DNA of 14,502 bases from Syntrophaceae bacterium UBA2210 (GTDB lineage Bacteria; Desulfobacterota; Syntrophia; Syntrophales; UBA2210): positions 6,507 to 21,008 of the forward strand of contig DCUQ01000030.1 in the NCBI GenBank assembly GCA_002327865.1, in the 5' to 3' direction. Positions within the stretch are counted from its first letter, which is position 1. The number at the start of each line of letters is the position of its first letter. The translations under genes were made by a program, and so were the position numbers. The notes beneath the pieces were generated by a model. It worked only from the letters and a program-made list of their open reading frames with translations, was not told the DNA's origin and made no database searches. This document shows, in pieces, positions 14,479-14,502 of this stretch.

Positions 14479-14502
14479 ATCGACATTTCATTAAACCGTG
14501 TT

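Overview
The window looks like a chromosomal housekeeping segment from a Gram-negative bacterium, moderate in GC. A YidC with a large periplasmic domain, the rpmH-rnpA-yidD-yidC-jag-mnmE order, a UvrB-UvrC overlap and a DUF3467 protein would suit a Desulfobacterota-like (former Deltaproteobacteria) or related lineage. That placement is an impression from protein style, not a measured assignment. Nearly all long reading frames are confidently identifiable; no rRNA, tRNA, CRISPR array, transposase or integrase was seen.

Layout. Bases 1-448 hold no convincing gene but are unusually rich in short inverted repeats and recurring words, and lead into uvrB (449-2446). uvrC starts inside the end of uvrB (2437-4287), so the incision steps of nucleotide excision repair are translationally coupled. 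A DUF3467 gene (4366-4650) follows. An RNase D-type exonuclease with one HRDC domain (5639-4773, minus strand) converges on it. A 492-bp gap with a palindrome and a promoter candidate separates it from dusB (6132-7136, tRNA dihydrouridine synthase).

Next is the classical ribosome/RNase P/insertase cluster: rpmH (7294-7431), rnpA (7497-7835), yidD (7841-8059), yidC (8079-9725) and khpB/jag (9747-10508). A 247-bp gap containing dyads and repeats precedes mnmE (10756-12138). These genes together serve ribosome assembly, tRNA 5' processing, tRNA modification (DusB, MnmE) and insertion of membrane proteins. dnaA, which often flanks rpmH, and mnmG, which often follows mnmE, are absent here.

The right end is more accessory in character. 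A mannosyl-3-phosphoglycerate-phosphatase-like HAD enzyme (12226-13044) meets, tail to tail with zero bases between the stop codons, a GT-A glycosyltransferase (14280-13045, minus strand) that resembles mannosylglycerate/glucosylglycerate synthases. The pair probably makes a glycosylglycerate compatible solute, although the chemistry of the two families does not fit together in a simple way. No wholly new multi-gene system is evident. The best candidates for undescribed biology are the hairpin-rich uvrB leader, the mnmE leader, and the convergent glycosyltransferase/phosphatase pair.
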